A stretch of 64,000 nt of DNA from positions 88,584,179 through 88,648,178 of the forward strand of contig NC_084462.1 in NCBI RefSeq assembly GCF_027409185.1, written 5' to 3'. Positions 25,305 through 36,663 of this stretch are shown piece by piece. The translations under genes and the position numbers were made by a program. The DNA comes from Cynocephalus volans. Its lineage: Eukaryota > Chordata > Mammalia > Dermoptera > Cynocephalidae. The notes below the pieces were generated by a model. That model saw nothing but the letters and a program-made list of their open reading frames with translations. It made no database searches and was not told where the DNA came from. How positions within the stretch are numbered: position 1 is the first letter of the stretch; the number at the start of each line of letters is the position of its first letter.

Positions 25305-25800
25305 TTAGCCTGGGTGGGTGGAGAAAAAGAAGATGTCTTTGTGGGGATAAAAGGTGAAGTTATTCAACTGATCAAGGTAGGTGGGTAGTACTGAAAAGGC
25401 TGTGGTCTTGGGAGGTGAGAGGAGTGAGAATGCAACCTCAATGAAGTCCCCAGACCCCAACTCCACACCTGAAGGCTGCGTGTTCTTAATCATCTGCTCA
25501 ACAACGGTGAGCTTCAGTTTTGTGAAAAGATGCTGGAACAGTGTTCGTGAGAAAGACACATACCCAGAACCAGCAGGAGCGTTGACCTGTAACACCTTCC
25601 TCAAACAACTGTCTTTTCCCTTTGGCCCTGGAGACAGACAGATCATGCTTCTCAATGCATCGGCATTCAGGACGTGTTCTACAACTACAAGAGCTAATGT
25701 TTTAATGTCAAAATGTCACAATGGGGCAGAGGTGGGAGAAGGGTCAGTTACATTCCTCACCACTGCTCTCTGGTCTGGTGAATGTCTCTAGGAAGGTCTC
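25305..25800. other. stretch open on both strands, unrecognised
   Basis: GC-richer than its surroundings. It holds a 136-codon plus-strand frame (25381-25791) and a 116-codon minus-strand frame (25305-25655) that continues open further 5'. Neither product resembles a family I know. Could be a decayed retrocopy or ERV piece. Confidence 0.2.
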
Positions 25801-26354
25801 CTGAGGATTTTCAGTCACATAGAGATAATAAAAAGCAGACCAACAACTTTTAGTTGGCTTTATAATTGTTTTCAAATTCTCTACAGAAAATGCACCCTCT
25901 TATTGTCTGCACCTGGGGCAGACTGCTCCCATAGCACTCCCCGACCCCCACCCCCATTCCATCCCACCCCCCTGACCTTACTTTGGGAAGCCACTGCTGG
26001 ATTCTCACATATGTATCAAAAACTCATGTTGGGGGTAGCCCCCAAAACTCCTCCACTCTGTTCTTTCAACAAAAATTCTTCTCACAGACCTGCCAGCTTT
26101 TTCTGCTACTTGAAGAACACTGGGAAATATCATGCTTTCCTGCCTACAGGAGACTACAGGAGAGGGATAAGTATTATTTTCTGGGTCAAGGTTAGGCAGG
26201 ATTGGTCAGGGAAAAGAGTTTAACCAGGAAGGCTTTGATCAAGGTCAACAAAGTCCAAATGAACCCTCTCAATAATCATAATATTTTCTTGACTTGATGT
26301 CAAAAAGAGTGATTGTTGACTTATACACACCATATTGACTTGTATAAAATGAAA

Positions 26355-26525
26355 ATTCTATATCAGGAACCAACAGACCTGGGTCCAGACCCTAGCATTA
26401 CCACTGACTTTATGACCTCAAACAGGTAATTAAATAAGCATGTGCCTCAGTTTCCTCTTTTTGAAAGGTGGATTGATCGTATCTACTCTGTCTTTCCCAA
26501 AGGGTTGTGTAATGAAGATGACTAA
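26355..26525 (+). repeat. MIR SINE fragment
   Basis: cagacctgggtccagaccct ... tatgacctcaaacaggtaat ... tgcctcagtttcctcttttt is MIR in forward direction. Confidence 0.7.
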
Positions 26526-26804
26526 AGAAGGGCCGGGCAACAGGGCAACAAGAGCTGAACAGAACCTTTCTAGCCTTACTTCTCACTGAGAAACAGGACT
26601 ATTCGGTTGGCTTCTGGGCCTTGCATTCCCAAAATAAATAACCTCTACTTAAAATATATTGCACACACTTCTACTGGGTATACGCATTGATTTTATAGTA
26701 TAGATATGAACTTACTAGTCTTTATACTCTTTGTGCTAGCTGAAGATATAAACTGGTGTTTTGAATCAACACAAGTCTGTAATTTGATTATGCTAATCAT
26801 TGTA

Positions 26805-27060
26805 ATTATTTGTTTTTATAAATAAATACATACAGAAGCAAAACATACATACAGAAAAGTATATAAATCATAATAAGGGTATAGTTCAATTATTTTCCAC
26901 AAATTGAACGCATCCATTTAACCAGCCCCCAGACCAAGAAATAGAACAAGAGCAGCACCCCAGAAGTTTCCCTCCTGGTCCTTCCAACCCTTCTTCTCAA
27001 AGGTAACCAGTGTCCTGACTTCCACAGCCATAGATTAGTTTTCCTTGTAGCTCCTCCAGA
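26805..27060. repeat. old L1M-like fragment
   Basis: aaacatacatacagaaaagt ... catccatttaaccagccccc ... gtaaccagtgtcctgacttc is a familiar old L1-derived stretch. Confidence 0.5.
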
Positions 27061-28109
27061 ATAGATATGCTACTTCCATGCAGTTGAAAATATCTTTTAA
27101 ACTGTTACAGTTCAGATATTCACTTTTGCCCAGTGTGCTTCTTGATTTAATAAAGGACGGGGAGACACGGGTAGAATACGAGGACAGACACAGAATACAG
27201 AACTGGAAGTTATCTGTCAGTTCAGACCAGTGTACTAGTGTGTCATTTCCAGCAGGCATCTGATCTTATAATATTTTTGGAAAAGGAAAGCTTAATTAAT
27301 TTGGAACTACTGTGTTTCTTTTGTCTTGGATAAATTGCAAAATACCATTTACAGAAAATTAAAAAAAGAAAAAAGAAAAGCATTTTCCTGTGGCTTAACT
27401 TAGTACATGTCCGTACTTGGTGAGAGTTAGAGATGTACAATATAACCTTGTCATCTTAGATTTTTGTAAGGCCATTTGCCACAATATTCCCAAGAGTACA
27501 AACAAAATACAGATGCCATATCTTGCCCAGATCACCAATATATTTATTCCCCAGTTGGGGATGATAGAGAGGGTTGGAAACAGGAGGTTGGAGGAGGGGA
27601 GAAACCAGGGTCTGTGCACCAGCTGCCTCAGGGCAGAAAACCTAGATCACTTTCCTTTCCCCCATATCAAATCCTCAACTGCATTCCATCGTCTGCTGGG
27701 CTGACCACAGCTGTGGCTGTTACCAAAATGAAGATGGAATCTAGACACGCTTGAATTTAGTATTCTCTAGAACTGCTATTCCTTTGGGCATTATTTTCAG
27801 AAGTATCACATTGCATAGGGGCTTAATTTTTCTAACTCACCCGTGAAAAAATTTCCAAATCTTTTTTTTCCCTGAATATAAAAGATTGATGTATAAGTCT
27901 TCTGTTCATTACACTTCTGTTCATTTACACTTTCATTACACTTATCCTTATCCAAATGAGAGCATGATTGCTTGAACCAGCTATCTGCCTAAAAACTACT
28001 CTTTTTCCTTAGATTTTACAAATTATAAATCATAATAGCCCCATCACATCAGTGTATTTGAAATAAGAGTCTACAAAGTGAAAGACTACTCATATGGTAA
28101 CTTTTGGTT

Positions 28110-28700
28110 ATACGACCTGTTCAATGTAAATCAATCATTTTCTAAGAGCCTACACTGTACCAGGCACAGAGTTAGATACAGATGACAAAATGACAAATAA
28201 GGCATTGACCCTACCTTCAAGGAGTTCACAGATCAGTAATAGAATAAGCGCAAACCAATAATAACCATATAACAATTGCTTATTATAATTAAAGTACTAT
28301 GTACACTGTTTTACAGAAGAAAAAATGATTAACTCTCACTGAATGTATAGTCAGGGAAGACATCACAGTGGAGTTGTCACAGAATAATTGGCCAGCCGAG
28401 AAGAGAACCGTACGTGCCTACAGACGAAATAGAAAAACGCAAAGGCACAGAGGAATGATATAGCTTACTGTTCCTCAGCAACTCGAAGGAGACGAAACTT
28501 ATGTAACCATAAGGTGTCAGTCAGTGAGGCTAAAGCAGAAGTATGGGGTCAGGTCATGGAGGGACTTCATCTTCTAAAGAGTTTTAAGCAAGGGACAAAT
28601 ATGGTTAAATTTGCAGTATACGGATTGACTCTGGCATGGGAGAAGGAGCTTGATTATATCAGGATGATAAAGAAGGCAAGAAGATTTAACAAACAATGCT
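28110..28700 (-). repeat. L2 fragment
   Basis: cctacactgtaccaggcaca, then aaggcattgaccctaccttcaagg-type text and, near 28545-28620, 'ggtcatggagggacttcat' typical of L2 in reverse. Confidence 0.55.
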
Positions 28701-28777
28701 GTTCTCAGCCTTAAAATATAGCTCATGCTCAATCTCATTCTCACCCTTGCCCATTCTCTTGCTCATGTCCCTATCTT

Positions 28778-28956
28778 CTGTTCTTTGTGTGTGTGTGTGA
28801 CCGGTAAGGGGATTGGAACCCTTGGCTTGGTGTCGCCCGCACCGCGCTCAGCCAGTGAGTGCACCGGCCATTCCTATATAGGATCCGAACCGCGGCCTCG
28901 TAGCGCCCCTGCGCTCCCAAGCGCCACACTCTCCCAAGTGAGCCACGGGTTCAGCC
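28778..28956 (-). mobile_element. CYN-type tRNA-Ile-derived dimeric SINE
   Basis: On the minus strand: a left unit with GAACCCGTGGCTCACTTGGG-like A box and a B box around 28890, then a right unit ending CCCCTTACCGGTCA. The tail is a CA repeat (plus strand tgtgtgtgtgtg at 28787-28798) instead of poly-A. Flanked by ccctatctt duplications (28769-28777 and 28957-28965). Confidence 0.88.
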
Positions 28957-28969
28957 CCCTATCTTTTAT

Positions 28970-30415
28970 TCTTATTACTGCCTTTCTTTCTCCATATCCC
29001 TATAGCCCTTCCTTATATTTTATGTAACACTACAGAAATCTTAGGACGAATCCTTAAAAATATCCCACATCATCCCACAGCCAATATGCCCAAACTCCAA
29101 AAACAACTTAGAAAAAGAATTAAAGGACTCATGTGACCCACTGAAGTAATGTCATGTTAATTTTTTCCACTCTTATAAGTATCTTGAAGAAGATACCTGT
29201 TAAAGAATAGACATGTCTGGTAGCCTCTTTGCTGGCTCTTTTTAAATGATGGTGGAGTTGGTAGCAGAACCACTACCATAATAAACAGCAAGGAAGGTTT
29301 CTCATTACTAGTAACATGCTGGTGATGCCTATCCTGCCCTGGAGAGCTCTCTTGGCTACCAAACTTGACCTGTCAGTTGTCCTTATGGGCTAAGACACAG
29401 GGGATTCCTCTGCACACTTCAGTATGGGTTAGCTGGCCTCTTTGTGGCCTGCTCCCATCTGGAAGGCATGAGTTTACAGGGAAAAAGGAGTAGGCCATTT
29501 ATGGTGGTGGAGTCTGCTCTGTTTCTGGACCTGCAGATGAGCCATGGTCTGACCAGTTAGGGCAGAAAAGACTTTGAGGAGAACAAGAAGACTGCCAAAG
29601 GACCCTGAGATGGTCAGGTATACATGAATCTGGGGAGGAGAAATGATTTGCACTTCCAACACGAGGTGTCACCCTTAGGAGTATAAATGAAATTCAGGAG
29701 AGGGGGACATGAGAAATTTGAAAAAAAAAAAAATCTAAAATGATTATGTAAAATTTTAAAGTCAGCAATGTTTTATTTATTTAGAAAATTTAAATGTAAC
29801 AGATGGAAAGTGTGGGATATTTGCATATGTGAAAGGGAATGTGGGTGATTTTCTTTTTCTTAAGACTGAGACGCACTGCTCTACTCTGCCCCTCTAACTT
29901 ATAATAAATAGAAGGAAGCAGTGAAGAGTGGTCAGCTAAAAGACAGAGCTCAAATTTGATACCTGATGCAGTGTTTAAGCAATTTTCTTCCTTTATTATG
30001 CCTCAGTCTTTCCCTCTGTACTTAAGAGACATAGCCCTTTGACTCCAAAACTATCATCCTTTAAAAGAGATAGTCAGTAGGGCATGCCTTTGAAAATTGG
30101 ATAAAATTAGAAACATACTTGAAGCTTGTTTACCATATTCAATGAAATAAAATATTTAAATTCTGTTTGCAAAACAAGAAAACTTGTACATTTTCTAAGT
30201 AGGTTTTGACTTTTCTTTTTCAAGTAAAAGATAAAAGATAAAATCTACTTGCAGCATAAAGGTAAATTTAGGATCAAAAACTATGTTGTGGAATATGTGT
30301 TTTTAGAGCTTTTGGAAGTTTTTAATGCTTCACTGTTTCATAATGAAAATAATATCAACATTGCAGCCAGAAAAATCTGGGCTCAAAATCCAACTTAAAT
30401 TTTCCCTGGTGGCTA
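28970..30415. other. mostly unique intergenic sequence
   Basis: No gene recognised. A faint MIR-like stretch in forward direction at about 29920-30030. The 62-codon minus frame at 29474-29662 is unremarkable. Confidence 0.45.
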
Positions 30416-30419
30416 AGAT

Positions 30420-30826
30420 GGAGTAAGCTCACTAAAATCTCTCTCTCCCACTGACTTGAACAACACTATCAACCAATTTGTCCTAATAGACACTTAAGGA
30501 AAATTCCAAATAACAACAGCATAATATACATTTTTTTCAAATGTACATGGAAATTCATGAAGACAGATCATATCCTGGACCACAATTCAAATCATAAAAA
30601 ATTAAAAATAACTGAAATCATATAAAGTATGTTCTCTGATCAAATAGGAATTAAATTAGGATTCAATAACAAAAATTCTCCAGAAAATCTCAAAATATTT
30701 GGAAACTGAATGGCATACTTCTAAATAACCCATGGGTCAAAGAGGAAGTTTCAAAGGAAATTGGGAATTATTTTGAACTGTTTGAAAATTGAAATACAAC
30801 ATATCAAAATCTGTGGGATGCAGCTA
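30420..30826 (+). mobile_element. older L1 ORF2 remnant, left part (host of the ENSA retrocopy)
   Basis: Decayed plus-strand LINE-1 sequence from the ORF2 endonuclease/linker region, with many stops. It breaks off at the ENSA target-site duplication and resumes at 33195. Confidence 0.75.
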
Positions 30827-33179
30827 GTGACAGGAACTGAAGCAGCAGCACAGGTTGTCCTCATTTCCCTTCCCACTTCCCTTACCTGGTTGACTTCGCA
30901 GGCCTCCTACACACCACAGTCCCAGTTCCACCATGTCCCAGAAACAAGAAGAGGAGAACCCTGTGGAGGAGGCCAGCAAGTAGGAGCAAAACACGTAGGA
31001 GAAAGAAGGTATTCTTCCTGAGAGAGCTGAGGACGCAAAGCTAAAGGCCAAATATCCAAGCCTAGGACAAAAGCCTGGAGTCTCTGACTTCCTCATGAAG
31101 AGACTTCAGAAGGGCAAAAGTACTTTGACTCAGGAGACTGCTACATGGCCAAAGCCACGATGAAGAATAAGCAGCTGCCAACTGCAGGACCAGACAAGAA
31201 CCTGGTGTCTGGTGACCACATACTTACCCCACACGATCTGCCCCAAAGTCCTCGCTCGTCACCAGCAAGCTTGAGGGGTAACCTGGGCCGCCCTCCTGTC
31301 CCCTTCCTCATCCGCTGGACTTTTATATATGTAGGCAGGGATGGAATGGGTACCTAGTCAGATCTTTCAGCTTGCTAGCCAGAAATGACTGTGATTCTGC
31401 TGGGGACTGTTGAGAAAGTAACATGGGTTGAAAGGGGCTCCCAGTTCATTTCTTTGGTTGTATTGAGACTTCCACACCCCCACTGTAGCCCAGGTCGGGC
31501 CCAGAAACAGGAGAAACTAGGACTGGAAAATGCTGCAAAATTCTTCTTTTGTGAAAAACTGGAGAGATGTGATTTCCCCCTTTGGAAGAGAATGTCCTAA
31601 AACTGGTTAGGCTGAACCTTAGGAATAATGTGTCGGGCTTAACATTTAAAGGCTAACCTGACATAGTTGGGAAAGATTGAATGAGACATATTTTCTGTGC
31701 TTCTAAGAGTTTTGTCCCTTAGGCTGCTATTGCTTCATGTTTCCATCCTGGCAGGTTTAGAGAATCTTAAAAAGGAAAACATATTTTCTTGCCTAAAACT
31801 ATAGTGCCCACTGTACCTCCTTTACTTAGTATCTCTTACAGTTGGCCCTGGCTTTCAAATAATGTAAAGATTGACGAAAACTATTCACAGAAAATGGGCA
31901 CCTTCTCTCTCTCTCTGTTCTAGCATTTTGCTTTGGAAAGTATCATGGAATAGTGGAAAGAGTACTTGCTTAGGAGTCAAAACTGATGTATAACCTTGGT
32001 CAAATTCAGCTAGACTCTGGATTTCTATTCCCTTATCTGCAAAATAGGCTCAAACATATGTAAGATTGATTCTGATTCTAAAACTAAAAATGAGGAAGGC
32101 CCATGGGTGAGCTCTGTAACACTGGGAAGGTATTAGAAAGGGGAGCCATTTGAGGGCTACATGAGAGAAGAAGTTGAGACATGGGGGTTATAAATTCAGG
32201 CAAAAGAACCTCATAGGTATCATGGTCTTGAGGGTGAAAAAAACAAATTTTAAGCTAGCTATGGTTGCTTCTTGCCTCTGACCCCACTCATATTCCCCTC
32301 CTACATCTGGGCCTTAGCTGCTAAAAAAACTGCTCTGGCAGCAGAGCTGTGTGCCTAAGGAAATATGCTTAGTCATACACATGTGGAAACCCATGTTTCA
32401 GATGTAATCGGATTCCAGACATATTGTTTGAAAGAGATGAAGAAAAGGGATAAACTGAGCTAGCCCCTAGGGCTTAGACTACCGCAGGGCTGGAGCAGCA
32501 GGTTCTTAGGAACTGATTCATCTTGGGGGAAGGTGGGGAAAGTGGTTAGGGAAGGAGGAAAGGAAAACAGAAATCCCTACCTTTCTAAATCTCAGCAACC
32601 CACCTCTTGTACGATGAGGAAAGGTAGCAACGCTGACTCATGAACAGGCAGAGGAAAGGGGTTGCAGGTGACTGGCAGCTTCAGTATGGTTATCACCAGC
32701 TTGGCCTGAATCTCACTGAATGCAACCTGCTAGTTATGACAAAGAGGGCCAGATAAGAACTAAAGAGCAAGATTCTGTAATCCTCTCTTGCCCTCTCACT
32801 TCACAAATTCTGATACACCACCAACCACTTAGCCTGATGAGAATAACTGATGAACTTCCTGATGTGCATGTGGGGGATGAGGTGTGTACATATTTCTCTC
32901 CTGACTGGTCATTCAGATTTGTTAGGAAAAAGTTGGTGAACGAGGAATGGAGAGAGCAGGATCCCTGTACTCCCTGGCCCCCAAACTCCTTGACTGTCAC
33001 TTGTAATTGTGTAAAATTTTTGTGTTTCTTGCTCTGTTTCTTCATGCTGTCATCCTTAATCAAAAGTCCGTGTGGGAAGGGGAAAATGCTGAACATGACT
33101 GTATAGTTTCCTCAACTGTCCCAGCCATGTTATACATAGATATGTCGTTATTAAAAATATATAAATATGTAAAAAAAAT
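30827..33179 (+). pseudogene. ENSA: processed ENSA (alpha-endosulfine) retropseudogene with full 3' UTR
   Basis: An intronless copy of the ENSA mRNA. The coding part starts at the ATG at 30933 and reads MSQKQEEENP..., the N-terminus that separates ENSA from its paralogue ARPP19; it ends near 31275. It is dead: in-frame TAG at 30981 (codon 17) and 30996 (codon 22), a 1-base deletion near 31114 that shifts frame in the conserved [12 protein letters not shown] region, and a small deletion near the C-terminus. A long 3'-UTR-like stretch follows, with ATTAAA at 33150 and a short A-tail ending about 33178. The copy is bounded by a 15-bp target-site duplication, tgtgggatgcagcta (30812-30826 and 33180-33194), that lies in L1 sequence. 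The parent gene product is a PP2A-B55 inhibitor in mitotic entry; this copy should make nothing. Confidence 0.9.
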
Positions 33180-33194
33180 TGTGGGATGCAGCTA

Positions 33195-34725
33195 TAGTAA
33201 TTCTTAGAAGGAAATTTACAGCATTAAATGTCTATATTGGAAAAGAAGAAGAATCTTGAATCAATAATCTAAGTTTCAATCTTGAGATAGTAGGAAAAAA
33301 CTAATTAAACACAAAGCAAGCCAAGAAAAGGAACTAAGTACAAGAGAGAAATCAATAAAATTGATAAAATAAAAAGTAGAGGAAACAAAAGGTAACAAAA
33401 AGTTTGTTCTTTGAAATGATCAATAAGATTGACAAACCTCTACTCAGATTTATCAAGACAAAATAGAAGACTATAGACTTTATGGAAATTAGAAGGATTA
33501 TAAGGGAATTCTACAATCATTGCCCATAAATTTCACAATTCAGATGAATTGAAGTAATTCTTTAAAAAGACATACTGCCAAAACTCACTCAAAAAAAAAA
33601 AAAAAATTAAGAAGTTTTCCTATAACGAATAAAGGAATTGAATGTTAATTAAAAGGTTCCCAAAATAGAAAATTCCAGGCCCAAATGGTTTCACTGGTCT
33701 ACCAGATATTTAAAAAAGAATACAAATCTACGAATACAAAAATACAAAAAACTAAAAATCTTCCAGAAAACAGAAGAGGAAAGGACACTGCTTAACACAT
33801 TTTAGGAGGCCAGCAGTACACTGATACTAAAACTATAGAAAGACAGTACAAGAAAACAATGGACAAACAGAAGTGCAAAAATCCTCAACAAATTACTAGT
33901 AAATCAAACCCAACAATATATAAAAAGGATAATACATTACAACCAACCAGAGTCTATCCTGGAAAAGCAAGGCTGGTCTAACATCAGAAAATAGTTAGAA
34001 AAATGTATTTCACCTTGTCAACAGACTAAAGAAAAAAACCCACACAGATACAGAAAACAGCATTTAATATAGTTCAAATTCAATATCTATTTTTTTTTTT
34101 TTTTTTTTTTGACCAGTAAGGGGATCGCAACCCTTGGCTTGGTGTGTTCTGCACCACGCTCAGCCAGTGAGCGCACCGGCCATCCCTATATGGGATCTGA
34201 ACCCGTGGCCTCGGCACTACCAGCTCTGCATTCTCCCAAGTGAGCCGTGGGGCCGGCCCAATATCTTTTTTTTTTTTAAAGGATCTCAGTAAACTAGGAA
34301 CAGAAGAGAACTTCCTAAACCTCGTAATGGGTAGCATGCACACACTCCCATGTGAGCATGCAAACACAACTTAAAGCTAATATACTTAATGGTGACGATC
34401 TAAATTCTTTCCCCCTAAGATTGGTAACAAGAAAAAGATGTATGCTCTTACACTTCTATCCAACACTATACCACAAGTCCTCACCAATTCAGTTGGGCAA
34501 GAAAAAGAAATAAAAAGCCTACTTCCTGGGAGGGAAAAAATAAAACTGTCTCTTCACAGATGATGTGATCTATGTAGAAAACCCCAAGGAACTTAACAAA
34601 AGGCTCACATAATTAATAAGTGGGTTTAGCAAATTCACAGGATACAAGATCGATATATAAAATAAATCACATTTCTATATACTAGCAATGAACATTTGGA
34701 AATCAAAATTTTAAAAATCATTCAC
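33195..34725 (+). mobile_element. older L1 ORF2 remnant, right part
   Basis: Continuation of the same L1 after the ENSA insertion, running through linker and reverse-transcriptase coding sequence with many stops and indels. It contains a CYN SINE at 34089-34259 and ends near 34725, shortly before the L2-like tail in which the young L1 sits. Confidence 0.75.
34089..34259 (-). mobile_element. CYN-type tRNA-Ile-derived dimeric SINE
   Basis: Starts on the minus strand with GGGCCGGCCCCACGGCTCAC and ends in ...CCCCTTACTGGTC plus a 21-base A-tail (poly-T at 34090-34110). Short target duplication aatatct (34082-34088 and 34260-34266). It lies inside the old L1 remnant. Confidence 0.9.
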
Positions 34726-34776
34726 AAGCACAGTGGATATGTGTGGCATATAGTAGATGTTCAAAAAATACTTGTT
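34726..34776 (+). repeat. L2-like 3' tail, target of the young L1
   Basis: Reads like the end of an L2 or MIR element (cagtg...catagtagatgttcaaaaaatacttgtt) and continues across the young L1 as ...aaataagtatg after 37861. Rejoining the two sides at the duplication restores this tail. Confidence 0.5.
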
Positions 34777-35071
34777 TTTTTTTTTTTATTTTTTATTTTT
34801 TATTTTTTTTATTTTTTTTTTTTGTTTGTTTGTTTTTTTTATTTATTTTTTTTTTAATTTTATTTTGTCGATATACATTGTAGCTGATTAATGCTCCCCA
34901 TCACCAAAACCTCCCTCCCTTCTCCCTCCCCCCCTCCCCCCCAACAATGTCCTCTCTGTTTGCTTGTTGTATCAACCTCAAATAATTGTGGTTGTTATAT
35001 CTTCTTCCTCCCCCCCCCCCGGTTTGTGTGTGTATGTGTGTATGTGCGTGTGTGAATTTATATATCAATTT

Positions 35072-36571
35072 TTAGCTCCCTCCAATAAGTGAGAACATGT
35101 GGTATCTCTCTTTCTGTGCCTGACTTGTTTCACTTAATATAATTCTCTCAAGGTCCATCCATGTTGTTGCAAATGGCAGTATTTCATTCGTTTTTATAGC
35201 TGAGTAGTATTCCATTGTGTAGATGTGCCACATTTTCCGTATCCACTCATCTGATGATGGGCATTTGGGCTGGTTCCAACTCTTGGCTATTGTAAAGAGT
35301 GCTGCGATGAACATTGGGGAACAGGTATACCTTCGACTTGATGATTTCCATTCCTCTGGGTATATTCCCAACAGTGGGATGGCTGGGTCGTATGGTAGAT
35401 CTATTTGCAATTGTTTAAGGAACCTCCATACCATTTTCCATAGAGGCTGCACCATTTTGCAGTCCCACCAACAATGTATGAGAGTTCCTTTTTCTCCGCA
35501 GCCTCGCCAGCATTTATCGTTCATAGTCTTTTGGATTTTAGCCATCCTAACTGGGGTTAGATGGTATCTCAATGTGGTTTTGATTTGCATTTCCCGGATG
35601 CTGAGTGATGTTGAGCATTTTTTCATATGTCTGTTGGCCATTTGGATATCTTCCTTAGAGAAATGCCTACTTAGCTCTTTTGCCCATTTTTTAATTGGGT
35701 TGCTTGTTTTCTTCTTGTAAAGTTGTTTGAGTTCCTTATATATTCTGGATATTAATCCTTTGTCAGATGTATATTTTGCAAATATTTTCTCCCACTCTGT
35801 TGGTTGTCTTTTAACTCTTTTAATTGTTTCTTTTGCTGTGCAGAAGCTTTTTAGTTTGATATAATCCCATTTGTTTATTTTTCCTTTGGTTGCCCGTGCT
35901 TTTGGGGTCATATTCATGAAGTCTGTGCCCAGTCCTATTTCCTGAAGTGTTTCCCCTATGTTTTCTTTAAGAAGTTTTATTGTCTCAGGGTGTATATTTA
36001 AATCCTTAATCCATTTTGAGTCGATTTTAGTATACGGTGAGAGGTATGGATCTAGTTTCATTCTCCTGCATATCGATATCCAGTTATCCCAGCACCACTT
36101 GCTGAAGAGGCAGTCCCTTCCCCAGTGGATAGGCTTGGTGCCTTTGTCAAAGATCAGATGGCAGTAAGTGTGTGGGTTGATTTCTGGATTCTCTATTCTA
36201 TTCCATTGGTCAGTGTGTCTGTTTTTATGCCAGTACCATACTGTTTTGGTTATTATAGCTTTGTAGTATAGCTTAAAGTCAGGTAGTGTTATGCCTCCAG
36301 CTTTATTTTTTTTGCTCAGCATTGCTTTGGCTATTCGTGGTCTTTTATTGTTCCATATAAATGTCTGAATAGTTTTTTCCATTTCTGAGAAAAATGTCTT
36401 TGGAATTTTGATGGGGATTGCATTGAATTTGTATATCACTTTGGGTAGTATGGACATTTTCACAATGTTGATTCTTCCAATCCAAGAGCATGGAATATCT
36501 TTCCATCTTCTTGTATCCTCTCTAATTTCTCTCAGCAGTGGTTTGTAGTTCTCATTATAGAGATTTTTCAC
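35072..36571 (-). pseudogene. L1 ORF2 C-terminal fragment (non-inverted half)
   Basis: About 500 open codons from the end of the reverse transcriptase thumb through the Cys-rich C-terminal domain to the natural ORF2 stop. The reading continues a few dozen codons further 5' until the inversion junction near 36664. It is a fragment of a larger protein with no start of its own. Confidence 0.9.
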
Positions 36572-36663
36572 CTCCTTGGTTAACTCAATTCCTAAGTATT
36601 TTATTTTTTTGGTGGCTATTGTAAATGGGCAGGCTTTCTGGATTTCTCCTTCTGCATGTTCAC

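Noticed and set aside
32720-33106. 120-128-codon open frames on both strands
   Set aside because: They lie inside the 3'-UTR part of the ENSA retropseudogene, and neither resembles a protein.
34080-34367. 95-codon frame on the minus strand
   Set aside because: It reads through a CYN SINE and its A-tail. Similar peptides recur at 43297 and 63237 only because the same SINE is present.
35223-35720. 165-codon plus-strand frame
   Set aside because: It is the antisense shadow of L1 ORF2 (35072-36571).
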